NCBI GenBank assembly: GCA_947095535.1
Contig: OX352772.1
Location: 119,716,191-119,780,190, forward strand
Reading direction: 5' to 3'
DNA from: Poecilobothrus nobilitatus
Lineage: Eukaryota; Arthropoda; Insecta; Diptera; Dolichopodidae
DNA: 64,000 nucleotides
Positions 45,306 through 56,390 of the stretch are shown here, in pieces; within the stretch, counting starts at the first letter, position 1, and each line of letters starts with the position of its first letter. The position numbers were made by a program, and so were the translations under genes. Below the pieces are notes generated by a model, which made no database searches, was not told the origin of the DNA, and was given only the letters and a program-made list of their open reading frames with translations.

Positions 45306-45925
45306 ATTGAATTTAAAAAATTTAACTTAGTTTTTGAGTCTATTAAATTCTGTTATTTTATATTTTGTTAAGTTTGGAATACATGTATGTGCATACATGC
45401 ATATATATACAAACAATCAATATATTTTATGTATGTATTTTGTAATTTTTTTAATTTTTAATTTGTAATTGTTCGTGTGATAAAATGATGTTATATAAAA
45501 AATTCTTTAATTGTAATTTCTAAATTTTTCTAAAAAGTTGTAAAATATGTAATTGTTTTTAAAAAATTTTTTTAATTTATTATATATGTACATGTTTATT
45601 TATTGATAATTTTTTATAAATTTTTGAAAAAGTGTTTATTTAATTTAAATATAATTATGTACATGTTATTTTTACTGAACCAATATTCTTAAGGTAAAAT
45701 ATTTGTAATTTTCCTCACATTTTTGATATTATAAAATAAATAATTTATTCTTAAGGTAAAATATTTGTAATTTTCCTCACATTTTTGATATTATAAAATA
45801 AATAATTTAAGCCCTGATATAGTGTACAATTATACACGAAACGTTGGTAAAAAGTAAAAATTGGTTTATGTTTTAATTTTATTTTTTAAATAAAGTCCAA
45901 TACCAGACGAAATAACTACTTTAAA
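45306..45925 (+). repeat. PLE left pLTR, unit 3, with a 62-bp internal duplication
   Basis: Same as units 1 and 2 except that 45684-45745 is repeated directly at 45746-45807 (starting attcttaaggtaaaat). The duplication lies just upstream of the hammerhead-like motif and leaves that motif single. Confidence 0.85.
45806..45853 (+). ncRNA. Hammerhead-like motif, left pLTR unit 3
   Basis: CTGATATA variant with perfect stem II, directly after the 62-bp duplication. Confidence 0.55.
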
Positions 45926-45964
45926 TAATAATAAGAAGGATGCAAAATCAATAACAATATAAAC

Positions 45965-48131
45965 ATGAATGTTCCGGGTTTCTACGCTAATATCAGAAAT
46001 GTATATGATAATGATGTGGTGATAATTATGAAACAAATCTTAAAAACTTCTAAAAATCTAGCTTCTTATAAAAACAGGAAAATATTTTTATTACAATGTA
46101 GAATGAGGAACGTAATACCAAACCACATAATATAACATGCATATTCTCATTACAAGTTGAAAAACACCAATACCAATATACATAAGATTAGTCTGTATAT
46201 TGATAGAATGAGAGAATTATATGAAAATTTAAGGGAACACATAAGTAATGACATATTTAACACCTTCAAAACGAGAATCGAGAAAACGTTTGATAATAAT
46301 TTTATGAAGTTTAAAAAAACGAACATTAAAAAACTAAAGGAATTGGAGAATAAATATGGATAAATATAATTCTTTGATTAAAGAATATGAGATTACGAAA
46401 CTTTTCTTTAAGAATAATCCAAATTTATACGTGTTAAATAGTAACAGCACGGTTATTATGTACAAAAATGATTATATCACAGCCATACTAAATTTATTAA
46501 GCGACAATAACATATATAAAATAGTGGATAAAGATCCAACCAATAAATTTCAGAATAGAGCTAAAAATTTAATAGACAGACTACATCAAGAAGAATACAT
46601 TACTTTATCACAGTACAAGAAAATCAGAAAATTAAATACGGTGCCGCCCAAACTATACGCAATGAGAAAAACTCATAAGCCCGATATTGCAATGAGACCA
46701 GTAGTATCTTGCATCAATTCTCCTATGACTATAACATAGCGGCAATGACACATAACATTCTTTCAAATCACACAAAAACTTTTGACCACAATATCAATAA
46801 TTCTAAAGAGTTAGTTAACTTAGTGAAAGATATAAAATTGCCTGAAGATTATATTTTAATTTCCTTGGATGTAGTATCACTTTTTACGATAATACCAAAA
46901 GAACTTGTGATATCGTGTATAAAAGAATATTGGATATTAATATCAACATACACATCTATTCCTTTAAACTTGTTTATTGAAATGATAGAATTTATTTTTC
47001 AATCCAGCTATTTTAAATTTGGGGGAGTATGTTATTTACAAATGGATGGCACGGCTATGGGTAATCCAACCAGTCCTTCTTTGGCAAATATTGTACTAAA
47101 TAAAATTATTAATAATGCTGTTAAAAAGCTTCATTTTAATGTTCCGATATTAAAATTATATGTAGATGATATGTTATTAGCGATTCCAAAAGATAGCATA
47201 GAGGATACTTTATCATGTTTTAACAGTATCAACAACAAGATGCAGTTCACGATCGAGGTAGAAAGTAATTTTATGTTACCATTTTTAGATGTTTTAGTTA
47301 TTAGGAATGAAGATGGAAGCGTTTATACGGATTGGTATATAAAACCTACATCTTCTGGGAGAACACTCAATTTCCTTTCAACCCATCAATTACATCATAA
47401 ACGTAACATCGTCTTTAACATGTTAAATAAAATCCACAATATATGCTCGCCACAATTTATAGAGAAAAATATTGATAGAATCAAAAGTATTTTGAAAAAT
47501 AATAATTATCCAAAATTTTTTGTGAACAATATAATTTACAACTATAAGAATAACACAATCGATAATAATGCAGACCAAAATATTCCTACTATAAAAAAGA
47601 ACCCGAAAGAGCTGATATTAAATTTTTAAAATTTGAATATATTCCTGGTTTATCTAATAAAATAGAAAAAATATTCAGAACAACTACAGCGAATTGTAAA
47701 TTTGTATATTATAATAATAAAACTGTACATAGAGTGTTCTCCAAATTAAAGGATAAAGATAATACATTTCGTCAGTCTAGTCTGGTTTACAAAATTGAGT
47801 GTAGTACATTCAATGTTTGCTACATCGGACAAACTAAGCAATATTTAAAATCACGGGTGTATCAACACAAATATGATTGCCAGATTATGAATATAAACAA
47901 AAAAGAAAAGCTGCTCTAGCGCTACATTTTTTTTTGAAAATGAAAACCACCAATTTAATTTTGACGAAAAGAAAATAGTACATAGAGAACTGGTTTAAAA
48001 GAAATATCAGTGAAATGATATTCATCGAAATGAATTCAAACAGCATAAACTTCAAAACGGACACTCAAAAAGTAAATACCACTTATAAATCTTTAATTGA
48101 ATCATATAAAAATATAATAAAATATCATTAA
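45965..48131 (+). pseudogene. PLE RT/GIY-YIG ORF, unit 3
   Basis: Same lesions as the other units. A 6-bp insertion (ccaata repeated at about 46168) adds Thr-Asn to 'MKNTNTNIHK'. The RT segment 46709-47629 and the GIY-YIG segment 47734-47919 are identical in protein to units 1 and 2. Confidence 0.9.
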
Positions 48132-48230
48132 AAAACTGTAATGTTGATAAATATTATAATTTGTGTGAATACGTATGTAAATATTTCTTTAATGTTTTAT
48201 TTTTAAAAATTTTTTAAATTTATTTAAAAT

Positions 48231-48780
48231 ATTAACTTAGTTTTTGAGTCTATTAAATTCTGTTATTTTATATTTTGTTAAATTTGGAATACATGTATGT
48301 GCATACATGCATATATATACAAACAATCAATATATTTTATATATTTTGTAATTTTTTTTTAATTTTTAATTTGTAATTGTTCGTGTGATAAAATGATGTT
48401 ATATAAAAAATTCTTTAATTCAAATTTCTAAATCTTTCTAAATTTTAATTTTACTAAACTTGTTTTTAATATGTAATTGTTTTTAAAAAATTTTTTTTAA
48501 TTTATTATATGTGCACATGTTTATTTATTGACAATTTTTTATAAATTTTTGAAAAAGTGTTTATTTAATTTAAATATAATTATGTACATGTTATTTTTAC
48601 TGGACCAATATTCTTAAGGTAAAATATTTGTAATTTTCCTCACATTTTAAAATAAATAATTTTAGCCCTGATGAAGTTTACAATTATACACGAAACGTTG
48701 GTAAAAAGTAAAAATTGGTTTATGTTTAAATTTTTATTTTTTAAATAAAGTCCAATACCAGACGAAATAACTACTTTAAA
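48231..48780 (+). repeat. PLE right pLTR, unit 3
   Basis: 550 bp, matching units 1 and 2. Link follows at 48781-48839. Confidence 0.8.
48660..48707 (+). ncRNA. Hammerhead-like motif, right pLTR unit 3
   Basis: Same CTGATGA form as units 1 and 2. Confidence 0.65.
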
Positions 48781-48839
48781 GTATATATTTATCTTATAAT
48801 TTTGTTTAACAAGATTTTTTTATGCCGAACTGAACGTTT

Positions 48840-49397
48840 ATTGAATTTAAAAAATTTAACTTAGTTTTTGAGTCTATTAAATTCTGTTATTTTATATTTT
48901 GTTAAGTTTGGAATACATGTATGTGCATACATGCATATATATACAAACAATCAATATATTTTATGTATGTATTTTGTAATTTTTTTAATTTTTAATTTGT
49001 AATTGTTCGTGTGATAAAATGATGTTATATAAAAAATTCTTTAATTGTAATTTCTAAATTTTTCTAAAAAGTTGTAAAATATGTAATTGTTTTTAAAAAT
49101 TTTTTTTAATTTATTATATATGTACATGTTTATTTATTGATAATTTTTTATAAATTTTTGAAAAAGTGTTTATTTAATTTAAATATAATTATGTACATGT
49201 TATTTTTACTGAACCAATATTCTTAAGGTAAAATATTTGTAATTTTCCTCACATTTTTGATATTATAAAATAAATAATTTAAGCCCTGATGTAGTGTACA
49301 ATTATACACGAAACGTTGGTAAAAAGTAAAAATTGGTTTATGTTTTAATTTTATTTTTTAAATAAAGTCCAATACCAGACGAAATAACTACTTTAAA
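48840..49397 (+). repeat. PLE left pLTR, unit 4
   Basis: 558 bp. Carries the gatgtag hammerhead variant that is otherwise found only in copy 0. Confidence 0.8.
49278..49325 (+). ncRNA. Hammerhead-like motif, left pLTR unit 4
   Basis: CTGATGTA core (one inserted base relative to CUGAUGA), perfect stem II, GAAAC-GTT, as in copy 0. Confidence 0.6.
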
Positions 49398-49436
49398 TAA
49401 TAATAAGAAGGATGCAAAATCTATAACAATATAAAC

Positions 49437-51603
49437 ATGAATGTTCCGGGTTTCTACGCTAATATCAGAAATGTATATGATAATGATGTGGTGATAATTA
49501 TGAAACAAATCTTAAAAACTTCTAAAAATCTAGCTTCTTATAAAAACAGGAAAATATTTTTATTACAATGTAGAATGAGGAACGTAATACCAAACCACAT
49601 AATATAACATGCATATTCTCATTACAAGTTGAAAAACACCAATATACATAAGATTAGTCTGTATATTGATAGAATGAGAGAATTATATGAAAATTTAAGG
49701 GAACACATAAGTAATGACATATTTAACACCTTCAAAACGAGAATCGAGAAAACGTTTGATAATAATTTTATGAAGTTTAAAAAAACGAACATTAAAAAAC
49801 TAAAGGAATTGGAGAATAAATATGGATAAATATAATTCTTTGATTAAAGAATATGAGGTTACGAAACTTTTCTTTAAGAATAATCCAAATTTATACGTGT
49901 TAAATAGTAACAGCACGGTTATTATGTACAAAAATGATTATATCACAGCCATGCTAAATTTATTAGGCGACAATAACATATATAAAATAGTGGATAAAGA
50001 TCCAACCAATAAATTTCAGAATAGAGCTAAAAATTTAATAGACAGACTACATCAAGAAGAATACATTACTTTATCACAGTACAAGAAAATCAGAATATTA
50101 AATACGGTGCCGCCCAAACTATACGCAATGAGAAAAACTCATAAGCCCGATATTGCAATGAGACCAGTAGTATCTTGCATCAATTCTCCTATGACTATAA
50201 CATAGCGGCAATGACACATAACATTCTTTCAAATCACACAAAAACTTTTGACCACAATATCAATAATTCTAAAGAGTTAGTTAACTTAGTGAAAGATATA
50301 AAATTGCCTGAAGATTATATTTTAATTTCCTTGGATGTAGTATCACTTTTTACGATAATACCAAAAGAACTTGTGATATCGTGTATAAAAGAATATTGGA
50401 TATTAATATCAACATACACATCTATTCCTTTAAACGTGTTTATTGAAATGATAGAATTTATTTTTCGATCCAGCTATTTTAAATTTGGGGGAGTATGTTA
50501 TTTACAAATGGACAGCACGGCTATGGGTAATCCAACCAGTCCTTCTTTGGCAAATATTGTACTAAATAAAATTATTAATAATGCTGTTAAAAAGCTTCAT
50601 TTTAATGTTCCGATATTAAAATTATATGTAGATGATATGTTATTAGCGATTCCAAAAGATAGCATAGAGGATACTTTATCATGTTTTAACAGTATCAACA
50701 ACAAGATGCAGTTCACGATCGAGGTAGAAAGTAATTTTATGTTACCATTTTTAGATGTTTTATTTATTAGGAATGAAGATGGAAGCGTTTATACGGATTG
50801 GTATATAAAACCTACATCTTCTGGGAGAACACTCAATTTCCTTTCAACCCATCAATTACATCATAAACGTAACATCGTCTTTAACATGTTAAATAAAATC
50901 CACAATATATGCTCGCCACAATTTATAGAGAAAAATATTGATAGAATCAAAAGTATTTTGAAAAATAATAATTATCCAAAATTTTTTGTGAACAATATAA
51001 TTTACAACTATAAGAATAACACAATCGATAATAATGCAGACCAAAATATTCCTACTATAATAAAGAACCCGAAAGAGCTGATATTAAATTTTTAAAATTT
51101 GAATATATTCCTGGTTTATCTAATAAAATAGAAAAAATATTCAGAACAACTACAGCGAATTGTAAATTTGTATATTATAATAATAAAACTGTACATAGAG
51201 TGTTCTCCAAATTAAAGGATAAGGATAAAGATAATACATTTCGTCAGTCTAGTCTGGTTTACAAAATTGAGTGTAGTACATTCAATGTTTGCTACATCGG
51301 ACAAACTAAGCAATATTTAAAATCACGGGTGTATCAACACAAATATGATTGCCAGATTATGAATATAAACAAAAAAGAAAAGCTGCTCTAGCGCTACATT
51401 TTTTTTTGAAAATGAAAACCACCAATTTAATTTTGACGAAAAGAAAATAGTACATAGAGAACTGGTTTAAAAGAAATATCAGTGAAATGATATTCATCGA
51501 AATGAATTCAAACAGCATAAACTTCAAAACGGACACTCAAAAAGTAAATACCACTTATAAATCTTTAATTGAATCATATAAAAATATAATAAAATATCAT
51601 TAA
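49437..51603 (+). pseudogene. PLE RT/GIY-YIG ORF, unit 4
   Basis: Shares all the frame lesions and the V/M/G variants of unit 2, plus private changes: K to I in 'KKIRILN', L to V in 'PLNVF', Q to R in 'FIFRSS', G to S in motif B ('MDSTAMGN'), V to F in 'DVLFIRN', K to I in 'PTIIKNP', and a 6-bp insertion giving 'KDKDKDN' near 51225. Terminal units of tandem arrays often escape homogenisation, which fits its extra divergence. Confidence 0.9.
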
Positions 51604-51702
51604 AAAACTGTAATGTTGATAAATATTATAATTTGTGTGAATACGTATGTAAATATTTCTTTAATGTTTTATTTTTAAAAATTTTTTAAATTTATTTAAA
51701 AT

Positions 51703-52254
51703 ATTAACTTAGTTTTTGAGTCTATTAAACTCTGTTATTTTATATTTTGTTAAATTTGGAATACATGTATGTGCATACATGCATATATATACAAACAATC
51801 AATATATTTTATATATTTTGTAATTTTTTTTTAATTTTTAATTTGTAATTGTTCGTGTGATAAAATGATGTTATATAAAAAATTCTTTAATTCAAATTTC
51901 TAAATCTTTCTAAATTTTAATTTTACTAAACTTGTTTTTAATATGTAATTGTTTTTAAAAAATTTTTTTTTTAATTTATTATATGTGCACATGTTTATTT
52001 ATTGACAATTTTTTATAAATTTTTGAAAAAGTGTTTATTTAATTTAAATATAATTATGTACATGTTATTTTTACTGGACCAATATTCTTAAGGTAAAATA
52101 TTTGTAATTTTCCTCACATTTTAAAATAAATAATTTTAGCCCTGATGAAGTTTACAATTATACACGAAACGTTGGTAAAAAGTAAAAATTGGTTTATGTT
52201 TAAATTTTTATTTTTTAAATAAAGTCCAATACCAGACGAAATAACTACTTTAAA
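51703..52254 (+). repeat. PLE right pLTR, unit 4
   Basis: As in the other units, with two extra T's in a poly-T tract. The link (52255-52313) ends the array. Confidence 0.8.
52134..52181 (+). ncRNA. Hammerhead-like motif, right pLTR unit 4
   Basis: CTGATGA form, the last of nine such motifs in the window. Confidence 0.65.
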
Positions 52255-52554
52255 GTATATATTTATCTTATAATTTTGTTTAACAAGATTTTTTTATGCC
52301 GAACTGAACGTTTAATTGAATTTTTTTTTTATTTTGAAACTTCAATTCGGCTTCTCCCTTTTCTTAAAATATTACATAAACAAAAATTAAATTTTAAATT
52401 TAATTATGCATTTTCAATTAGATCACAGTTTTCAGATAAAATAAATAAATAAATAAAATTTTTGCTGGAAACTTCATTCCCTCAAAGTTTAAAGTTGGAA
52501 CTAAACCCCTTTTTATTATATTCGTTTTGATTGAATATTTTAAATTTTATAAGA

Positions 52555-53300
52555 TCCAGGTAAATACAAATGTTTCTTAGTTGGTTGTAATGATGATATC
52601 AAAGCCCATTTAAAGCAATATTTGTCAGCATTTTTTATATTGATACACGCCGTTTTATTTTCAATACTGTGAGTCTATTGTAACTTGATCCTCTCAGAGG
52701 TTAATATTAATTTATATTTACCTCTAATCCAATTGTTCTAATTAGCGCCCATCCACTATCTTCTTCCTGAAAGTCCTCCGCACGTTCCTGTATTTTTAAT
52801 ATAATAAATTCCAATGCATGTTCCTCATCCTCATTATTTAAAACGGGGACCATTGATGTTTGAAACTTTTTGATAGATATTTAAACATCATGTTCGTCTC
52901 CGCTCATTTTAACATATTCAGCAAACAATTCAGCGTTTATTTTATAGCAGCCATGTTCCAATAACGAATTTCCTAATATGGTAGAAATATTTGAATAACT
53001 ACCAAGAAGAAAATCTAATGGATCTAATATAGATTTATCATTATTTTCAAAGAAAAACGTTTTAATTCGTCCATTAAAATATTGTTTTGTTAATTTTACA
53101 TTTTTCGCTAGTTCTTCAGCAGCATTTTGTCTATGCAAAAATGAACGAACATGTCCACTCCAACTCAGAACGTTCACATTAATTCATTACCAAATTTATG
53201 GGTTTTTAAATGTTTCGTTAAATTATATCTTCTTGTGAAAGATAAATTACGGATGTCACATAAATATGATTTAATTTTTTTTATTTTGTTACATTTTAAC
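52555..53300 (-). pseudogene. Polinton-type DNA polymerase B-like N-terminal fragment
   Basis: Read right to left. A C2H2-finger-like stretch lies at about 53275-53205 ('YLCDIRNLSFTRRYNLTK', second Cys apparently Arg). The 98-codon frame 53177-52881 follows ('FLHRQNAAEELAKNVKLT', 'LGNSLLEHGCYKINAEL'). Another frame at about 52855-52715 has 'RAEDFQEEDSGWALIRTI', and after further stops there is 'CINIKNADKYCFKWALIS' at about 52650-52590. This succession (finger, 'SGW' block, 'N.KC(F)KW' block) is the N-terminal layout I associate with protein-primed type B polymerases of Polintons and related insect proteins. No polymerase catalytic motifs are present. It is on the same strand as the capsid genes beyond the Loa fragment, so it may be a remnant of the same Polinton. 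Moderately sure of the family. Confidence 0.55.
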
Positions 53301-54106
53301 ACGCGTTCTTTACAGAAAACTTGAACTTATTATTGATTTTGAACAGTACTATTGTCTTTTATGGGTTCTTACTTCTTGGACTGAAAACATTAAAAAATGG
53401 TAAGATATTTTTATATTACATTAAAAATTGTTTTTTTTTAATATTTTATTTTTATATTACTTTAGGCTTTTGCTAAAAACTGAATGAAATTGAAAAGGAG
53501 AGAACCAAAAATTTAACTCAATTGATATTCTTGTAAAAAATTAAAAATATGAAGTAATTAAATGGAAATTTCTTCACACGAAACGTGGTCAAAATATGGT
53601 ACTGTGTGAAATACTGGATCTATTTCATCTTCATGGATCTTCATGCCAGATCGGTTTTCGAAGAAGGTGCAAACCGGTGGTGAAATATGAATTAAATGAA
53701 TTAAATAAAACAAATTTAAGTTTTAAATATTTAGGGCGTGATATTTAGCTGGAGCTGTTACCAGGATCAAAAGATAAAAAAAATAGAAATTAATAAAAAA
53801 AAAACAAAAAGAAGAAAATCTAAGGGATCTAATATAGATTCATATTTATTTTAAAAATAAAAAGTTTTAATTCGTCCATTAAAACATTGTTTTTTAATTT
53901 TTAATTTTCCTTCTTCATTTATTAGGTTTTTCAGGTTTTTAGCTTTACATTATAAAAATGAAGAGAAACCAATAAAATTTTTTTTAAAAATTAAACTGTT
54001 TTCTTTCTTTTTTTTCATTATGAGGTTTTTCAGGTTTCAAAGCTTTTTCAGGTTTTTCAGTTTTATATTTTTTTTGAGTTAAAACAAAATTTTCCTCGCT
54101 TCAATT
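53301..54106. other. AT-rich spacer, no gene seen
   Basis: Homopolymer-rich sequence. Near 53930-54060 the word tttttcaggttt recurs three or four times. No coding pattern is supported. Confidence 0.55.
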
Positions 54107-55247
54107 TTCCAGACACCCCCTTGGCTTAACAGCTTGGCGACCTTGTGGCCTGAAGGCCAAGGTCGGTACAGTTTCAGCAACGATCTGCGGAAGTTCAGAA
54201 GTCCGACAGCTGACTCTGGAAGTCCGGAAGTCTAACAACGGTTTCCTTAAGTCCGACGATGGTGTAAGAAAGTTTAGATCAGTACACTGTCACTGTCGTT
54301 TTCCCTCCCGGAAGGGATTCCACCTGGACGTGGTGCGAGGGCTGAGTAGAATCAATGATCCTTTAGGCCTGTCATCCCTGAAGATTTGACAGTGTTAGTA
54401 GGTTCAACCATACCGAAAAAAATTGCAGGGGAGATCCGAAACCAAGAGAATCCCTTAACTTGTAAGCTAAAGTGTCCAGGTACCGTGCCGAAAGCTGAAT
54501 GGCAAGTAAGTGGTTAAAGATTACTGGTCGCGAATGGTCTACTCCGATGCTCAGGCAAGGTCAGTTCTATTAAGTGCCTTATCCCGGTAAGGCGGCAATA
54601 CCGAGATGGATCGCTTTTCCGGTCACACTCGTGGGACCAAAAATGGATTCAAAACTAAATAAAACTAAATTGGAGAGGGAAGTCGAGATGGGGAGCTCAT
54701 CATACGATGAGATTTTAGCGTCTAGGCAAGAGGCATGGCATTGCGAGTACCAGCCATAGTACACCAATGCCAGGTCAATCTAAAACTCTTGTCGTCAACA
54801 ATGGTGAGGACGGAACGAGGACTTGAGGGCACCCAAGGAGAGAAAGGCTACTTCTGAAGTTAGTGCCAAGAATAGGCAATCCTATAAAGAAGTAGCAATC
54901 AATCACCTAAACGTGGCACTGATAGATGCGATATCGAACATTGGGAAGCCAATCCCGGATAGATGGAGCGAGATAGAAGCTCATCTATCTGGGATGGTAT
55001 TGGAACACTTTTTGGAGCACGCGGAGGGAGCTCTCATATCGTTCGACTGAGTGTACGTGTTGAGAGGTGGCAGGGTTGTCAAATGCGAAGATCAGATGTC
55101 TCGGGATTTCCTAAGCAAATTCGTCGCTAATGCTAGCGATAAATGGGTTGGCTTGAATCACAAGCTTATCCCGGCTGGGGAAATTCCAAGGAGACCTAGG
55201 GCATTTGGTTACCAAATATTAGCGTGGACTGAGGAGCCTCAAAAAAA
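54107..55247 (+). mobile_element. Loa-type non-LTR retrotransposon, 5' fragment
   Basis: This island is visibly richer in G and C than anything around it. It begins with a 5' UTR-like region (54107-54639), followed by a broken ORF1 to 55247, where Polinton sequence starts within an A-run. An RT of Loa type is at 62665-64000 on the same strand, beyond the Polinton. The two could be halves of one insertion, though the end of ORF1 and the endonuclease are missing between them. Confidence 0.65.
54640..55247 (+). pseudogene. Loa-type ORF1 (partial, several stops)
   Basis: One reading frame runs from ATG 54640 ('MDSKLNKTKLEREVEMG', 'SSYDEILASRQEAW') through TAG 54757, two or three more stops to about 54805, then 'KNRQSYKEVAINHLNVAL' and 'IDAISNIGKPIPDRWSEI'. 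A TGA at 55048-55050 precedes 'VYVLRGGRVVKCEDQMS', 'FVANASDKWVGLNHKLIP' and 'EIPRRPRAFGYQILAW'. The pattern of a short acidic start, a helical segment, and then the 'W...G..L.....IP.RP(R)A' block is what I know from ORF1 proteins of Loa/Bilbo-like and related elements (DUF4780-like). Truncated at 55247 by the Polinton. Confidence 0.6.
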
Positions 55248-55917
55248 CAGTAAGTATAACTTTCATCTGAATCATTGAAAAATAGAAAAAAATCTTGTTT
55301 TTCTAATGTTAGAGTAATTCTCATGTCAACATTATTCAAAAGTAGTGTGGTAGTATTGAAGAAATCTACATGTAGTTTTCCCATCAATTCCACCACTGCA
55401 AAGTTATTATATAATTTCTGTCTTATTTTAGAGCCATTATTGTTAAAACCATTAATGTTATTTTTATCTAATTCCCAACCAGATGCCTCTAGATGTGTTT
55501 GACTAGAATCGCTGCCATAATTTAGTAAAGTTGTTAGGTATGCCTTGTAATGATATAATGAATCGGATGGTGTTATGTTTTTTCCAATTAATGTACCATT
55601 GCATTGTTTAATGTTGGAGTGTAATAAATTATTTATAACACTTGGTTGTGGACTTGCTTTACTATCAGCTCCAGTTCTTGTTTTGTCATTTACACTCCAA
55701 TTTGATCCATCTTTTTCTAATATTTGAACTTTAAACTTTATATAGGTACTGGAGAAATCTCTATAAGTATCTCCGTTTCCAAGTGATACGAATTCAATGG
55801 TTGTCGTTGATGCTTCTAACAAATGAGGCTAAAGAGTTGTATGCTATTTCTTCTGAACGTGCTTGTTTGAACTGGTAAAGAAACGAAAATATCTAGTTCA
55901 AATTTCGTGCACTCCAT
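55248..55917 (-). pseudogene. Polinton major capsid protein (double jelly-roll), truncated
   Basis: The start ATG is at 55915-55917, with an N-terminal segment ('MECTKFELDIF') in one frame and a frameshift and stop near 55825. The main frame runs from 55822 down. Hallmarks are 'LYHYKAYLTTLLNYGSDS' followed by 'LEASGWELDK', the region around 'VELMGKLHVDFFNTTTLL', and 'NVDMRITLTLEKQDFFL'. These are typical of the major capsid protein shared by Polintons, annotated in many animals as F54H12.2-like. The reading frame continues to 55196, but beyond 55248 it is antisense Loa sequence, so the C-terminal half is lost. The protein would have formed the icosahedral shell. Inactive here. Confidence 0.8.
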
Positions 55918-55933
55918 TTTAATTGAAGATATC

Positions 55934-56341
55934 TTATTTTTTGCTTTGCTTTTTTCGTCGCTTCAACTTTGAGTGTTGTTTTTTAGAAACTGCACGTCGT
56001 TTTATAGGTTTCCACCTACCATCATACATTGAATGTAATTGATCAACCATGGATTTTCGTAAATTTTTAATACCACTTTTACTTTGATCTATTACAGACT
56101 CTTTTATATGTGTACCAGATGCTATATCGCCCAGAATGTTTTTACTTGTGTTTACAGCTTCCTTTTTAAAAATATCCCAACCAGATGAAAGAACTGGTTT
56201 TAAATAACGAAATAAACTTCCAAATATGTTTCCTAAACCACGACTACTCTGTATAGTTGGATAAAATTGTAATAAAGGTCTAATATCATTAATTCATCCT
56301 CCTACTTGAGAGGAATAATATCTCATGTAAGCTCCTTTCAT
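55934..56341 (-). pseudogene. Polinton pVI-like small basic virion protein
   Basis: ATG at 56339-56341, 136 codons with one in-frame TGA (56294-56296), ending TAA at 55934-55936. The N-terminus is 'MKGAYMRYYSSQVGG', followed by an amphipathic stretch 'GLGNIFGSLFRYLKPVL' and 'SGWDIFKKEAVNTSKNIL'. The tail is very basic ('KPIKRRAVSKKQHSKLKR'). An N-terminal amphipathic helix with a Lys/Arg-rich tail matches the adenovirus pVI-like proteins of adintoviruses/Polintons, thought to disrupt membranes and link capsid to DNA. It lies between the penton and major capsid genes, as expected. Duplicated at 60053-60446. Confidence 0.65.
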
Positions 56342-56390
56342 ATTTGATAGAATATCTTATTTAGGTAGTAGTATTTATATTGTTTGGCAA

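Larger units (their letters stand above)
45306..48780 (+). mobile_element. Penelope-like element, unit 3
   Basis: Left pLTR 45306-45925, ORF 45965-48131, right pLTR 48231-48780. Carries the unit 1-type ORF variants (EYEITKLF, AILNLLSDNN). Confidence 0.9.
48840..52254 (+). mobile_element. Penelope-like element, unit 4
   Basis: Left pLTR 48840-49397, ORF 49437-51603, right pLTR 51703-52254. The most diverged unit in protein sequence, sitting at the outer edge of the array. Confidence 0.9.
38374..52313 (+). repeat. Head-to-tail array of four PLE units (period about 3466 bp)
   Basis: Units are 38374-41839, 41840-45305, 45306-48839 and 48840-52313, of 3466, 3466, 3534 and 3474 bp. Each holds left pLTR, ORF, right pLTR and a 59-bp link (gtatatatttatcttat... 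to gaacgttt). The longer third unit has a 62-bp tandem duplication and a 6-bp insertion. The fourth ends with the link at 52313, followed by unrelated sequence. All units share the same frameshifts and stops in the ORF, so they were multiplied as DNA rather than by independent retrotransposition. Confidence 0.92.

Noticed and set aside
38374..52313. CRISPR or satellite array
   Set aside because: The repeat unit is about 3.5 kb and encodes RT and GIY-YIG proteins, so it is a PLE array.
55275..55502. 75-codon plus-strand frame in the Polinton
   Set aside because: Antisense to the major capsid frame and without any family signature.
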